A stretch of DNA of 64,000 nt, taken from contig OZ253444.1 of NCBI GenBank assembly GCA_965261065.1, positions 4,774,001 through 4,838,000 of the forward strand. Direction: 5' to 3'. Source of the stretch: JAKZVK01 sp965261065 (GTDB taxonomy: Bacteria; Acidobacteriota; Terriglobia; Bryobacterales; UBA6623). Below the pieces are notes generated by a model that was given only the letters and a program-made list of their open reading frames with translations, was not told where the DNA came from and ran no database searches. Each line of letters opens with the position of its first letter. The first letter of the stretch is position 1. Below, piece after piece: positions 63,041 through 64,000 of the stretch. The translations under genes and the position numbers were made by a program.

Positions 63041-63156
63041 CCCGCATTTTCAATTTAATGTTTGACATCCCGACCTTCCAGCGGCCTTGAGCGTCTTTAT
63101 TCATAGGGGCTAGAGCCCGATGAGGACGCCATGGAGGCCAACACCCAATGGGTGAA
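63041..63156 (+). mobile_element. IS1380-family element C, left end (interrupted by IS1595 copy 3)
   Basis: CCCGCATTTTCAATTTAATG at 63041 matches the right ends of elements A and B in inverted orientation. The next ~115 bases match their leader up to the first three codons of the transposase (ATGGGTGAA, 63148-63156), where IS1595 copy 3 enters. The remainder lies beyond the window. Confidence 0.9.
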
Positions 63157-64000
63157 GCTGGGTATCCACTTGACTCAGGTGACCCCAAGATGTAGTGTAG
63201 GGCCTGGTGGAGGATTACCCGCGCGACCAACTCGAATTCGAGTCTCACTTTGCGAGCGAGGAGGCTTGCCGCGACTATCTGTTCGCCTTGCGCTGGCCAG
63301 AGGGTTTCCGCTGTCCAAGGTGTGGGCATGAGCGCGCTTGGCCGGTGCGCAAAGTGTGGTTCGAATGCGCTCGCTGCGGGCGGCAAACCTCCGTCACCGC
63401 CGGCACGATCTTTCAAGACACACGCAAGCCGCTGCGGCTGTGGTTCCGGGCGATGTGGACCATCACCACGCAGAAGAATGGGGCCAGCGCCCTGGGTCTA
63501 CAGCGCGTTCTGGGACTGGGCAGTTACCAAACCGCCTGGCCTTGGATGCACAAGCTGAGGCGAGCGATGGTGCGCCCGGGGCGGGAGCGATTGACGGACC
63601 TCGTCGAGGTCGATGAGACCTACTGGGGCGCTGAAGAAGAAGGGGTAATCGGCCGGCAGACCGAGCGTAAAGCGTTGATTGCAGTCGCCGCGGAAGAGAG
63701 AGGCACCGGGCTGGGGCGCATCCGCATGCAGCGCGTTCAGAACGCCTCGGCGGCCAGTTTGATGCCCTTCGTCGAGGAGTCGGTCGAGCCGGGCAGCGTG
63801 GTTGTTACCGACAACTGGTCGGGCTACGATCCGCTCAAGAAGAAGGACTACCAGCGTCGTATCATCTCGATTAACAACCGCCGCGAGCAGGCCTCGCAGC
63901 TACTGCCGAGGGTGCACTTGGCGATCTCGCTACTCAAGCGCTGGATGCTGGGCACGCATCAGGGGGCGGTCAGCCACGAGCATCTGGACTACTATCTCGA
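63157..64000 (+). mobile_element. IS1595-family (ISXO2-like) element, copy 3 (cut by window edge)
   Basis: The left end GCTGGGTATCCACTTGACTC at 63157 is the same as in copies 1 and 2, in opposite orientation. It is inserted directly after ATGGGTGAA of the IS1380 C transposase, so TGGGTGAA (63149-63156) is the expected 8-bp duplication. The other end is out of view. Confidence 0.93.
63207..64000 (+). CDS. ISXO2-like transposase, copy 3 (partial at window edge)
   Basis: GTG 63207 starts MEDYPRDQLEFESHFASEEA. The frame is open to the window end and includes the zinc ribbon, LVEVDETYWGAEEEGVIG, VVTDNWSGYDPLKKKDY and WMLGTHQGAVSHEHLDYY. Nearly identical to copies 1 and 2, with LTDLVEVDE in place of LTGLVEVDE. 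Confidence 0.93.
   Translation, partial: MEDYPRDQLEFESHFASEEACRDYLFALRWPEGFRCPRCGHERAWPVRKVWFECARCGRQTSVTAGTIFQDTRKPLRLWFRAMWTITTQKNGASALGLQRVLGLGSYQTAWPWMHKLRRAMVRPGRERLTDLVEVDETYWGAEEEGVIGRQTERKALIAVAAEERGTGLGRIRMQRVQNASAASLMPFVEESVEPGSVVVTDNWSGYDPLKKKDYQRRIISINNRREQASQLLPRVHLAISLLKRWMLGTHQGAVSHEHLDYYL

Overview
The window looks like part of an IS-saturated, decaying chromosome from an Acidobacteriota bacterium, probably near Bryobacterales/Solibacteres. The main evidence is a secreted protein ending in the 'Solibacter C-terminal' (TIGR03437-type) domain, long SBBP-type secreted proteins, a PSCyt1/DUF1549/DUF1553 plus DUF1501 pair, M61 peptidase, MoxR and GC-rich codon use. Planctomycetota share several of these families, so the phylum call is an inference. 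No rRNA, tRNA or CRISPR array was seen.

Layout. 1-2257: catabolic genes (Gfo/Idh/MocA dehydrogenase, cyclase-type hydrolase, Ldh_2 dehydrogenase), two of them damaged. 2258-4862: an IS1595-family (ISXO2-like) element with an IS3 element nested inside. 4863-6488: methyltransferase and flavin-reductase pseudogenes. 6491-11935: a large secreted SBBP-type gene hit at both ends by two different IS630 elements. 12241-16737: flagellar stator genes motB and motA, with motA split by a 2.8-kb IS1595-type transposon carrying four passenger genes, including a retropepsin-like protease. 17141-20877: a PEGA-type lipoprotein-like gene, palindrome-rich spacers, and MoxR with a large membrane partner. 20968-30387: IS481, M61 peptidase, amidohydrolase, a TIGR00300-type enzyme, an IS481-derived MITE, ISKra4 and HupE. 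30529-39420: IS remnants, a frameshifted SBBP/PKD/TIGR03437 protein, and a DUF1501/dioxygenase/NIPSNAP/sulfatase catabolic area with internally deleted genes. 39848-46541: DinB-like protein, aspartoacylase-like deacylase, VapBC-type toxin-antitoxin, an aminotransferase-SDR operon, IS110 and a thioredoxin-like protein. 47191-51010: a 926-codon OmpA/porin/Ig-like gene split by an intact ISXO2-like element. 52059-57654: a YihY pseudogene and the PSCyt/DUF1501 pair. 58304-64000: nested IS1380 copies, a passenger segment with a truncated ankyrin gene, and a third IS1380 interrupted by a third ISXO2-like copy.

For most insertions the target duplication can be read directly. Removing the element plus one duplication restores a frame whose length is divisible by three (motA 286 aa, OmpA-type 926 aa, SBBP, two split transposases). 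The strongest candidate for an undescribed system is the passenger cassette at 14013-15605: a small soluble protein, a retropepsin-like protease, a membrane-anchored helical protein and a 62-aa protein. Otherwise the window records a genome being remodelled by several IS families, with dispersed GC palindromes and several genes that have lost their central parts.
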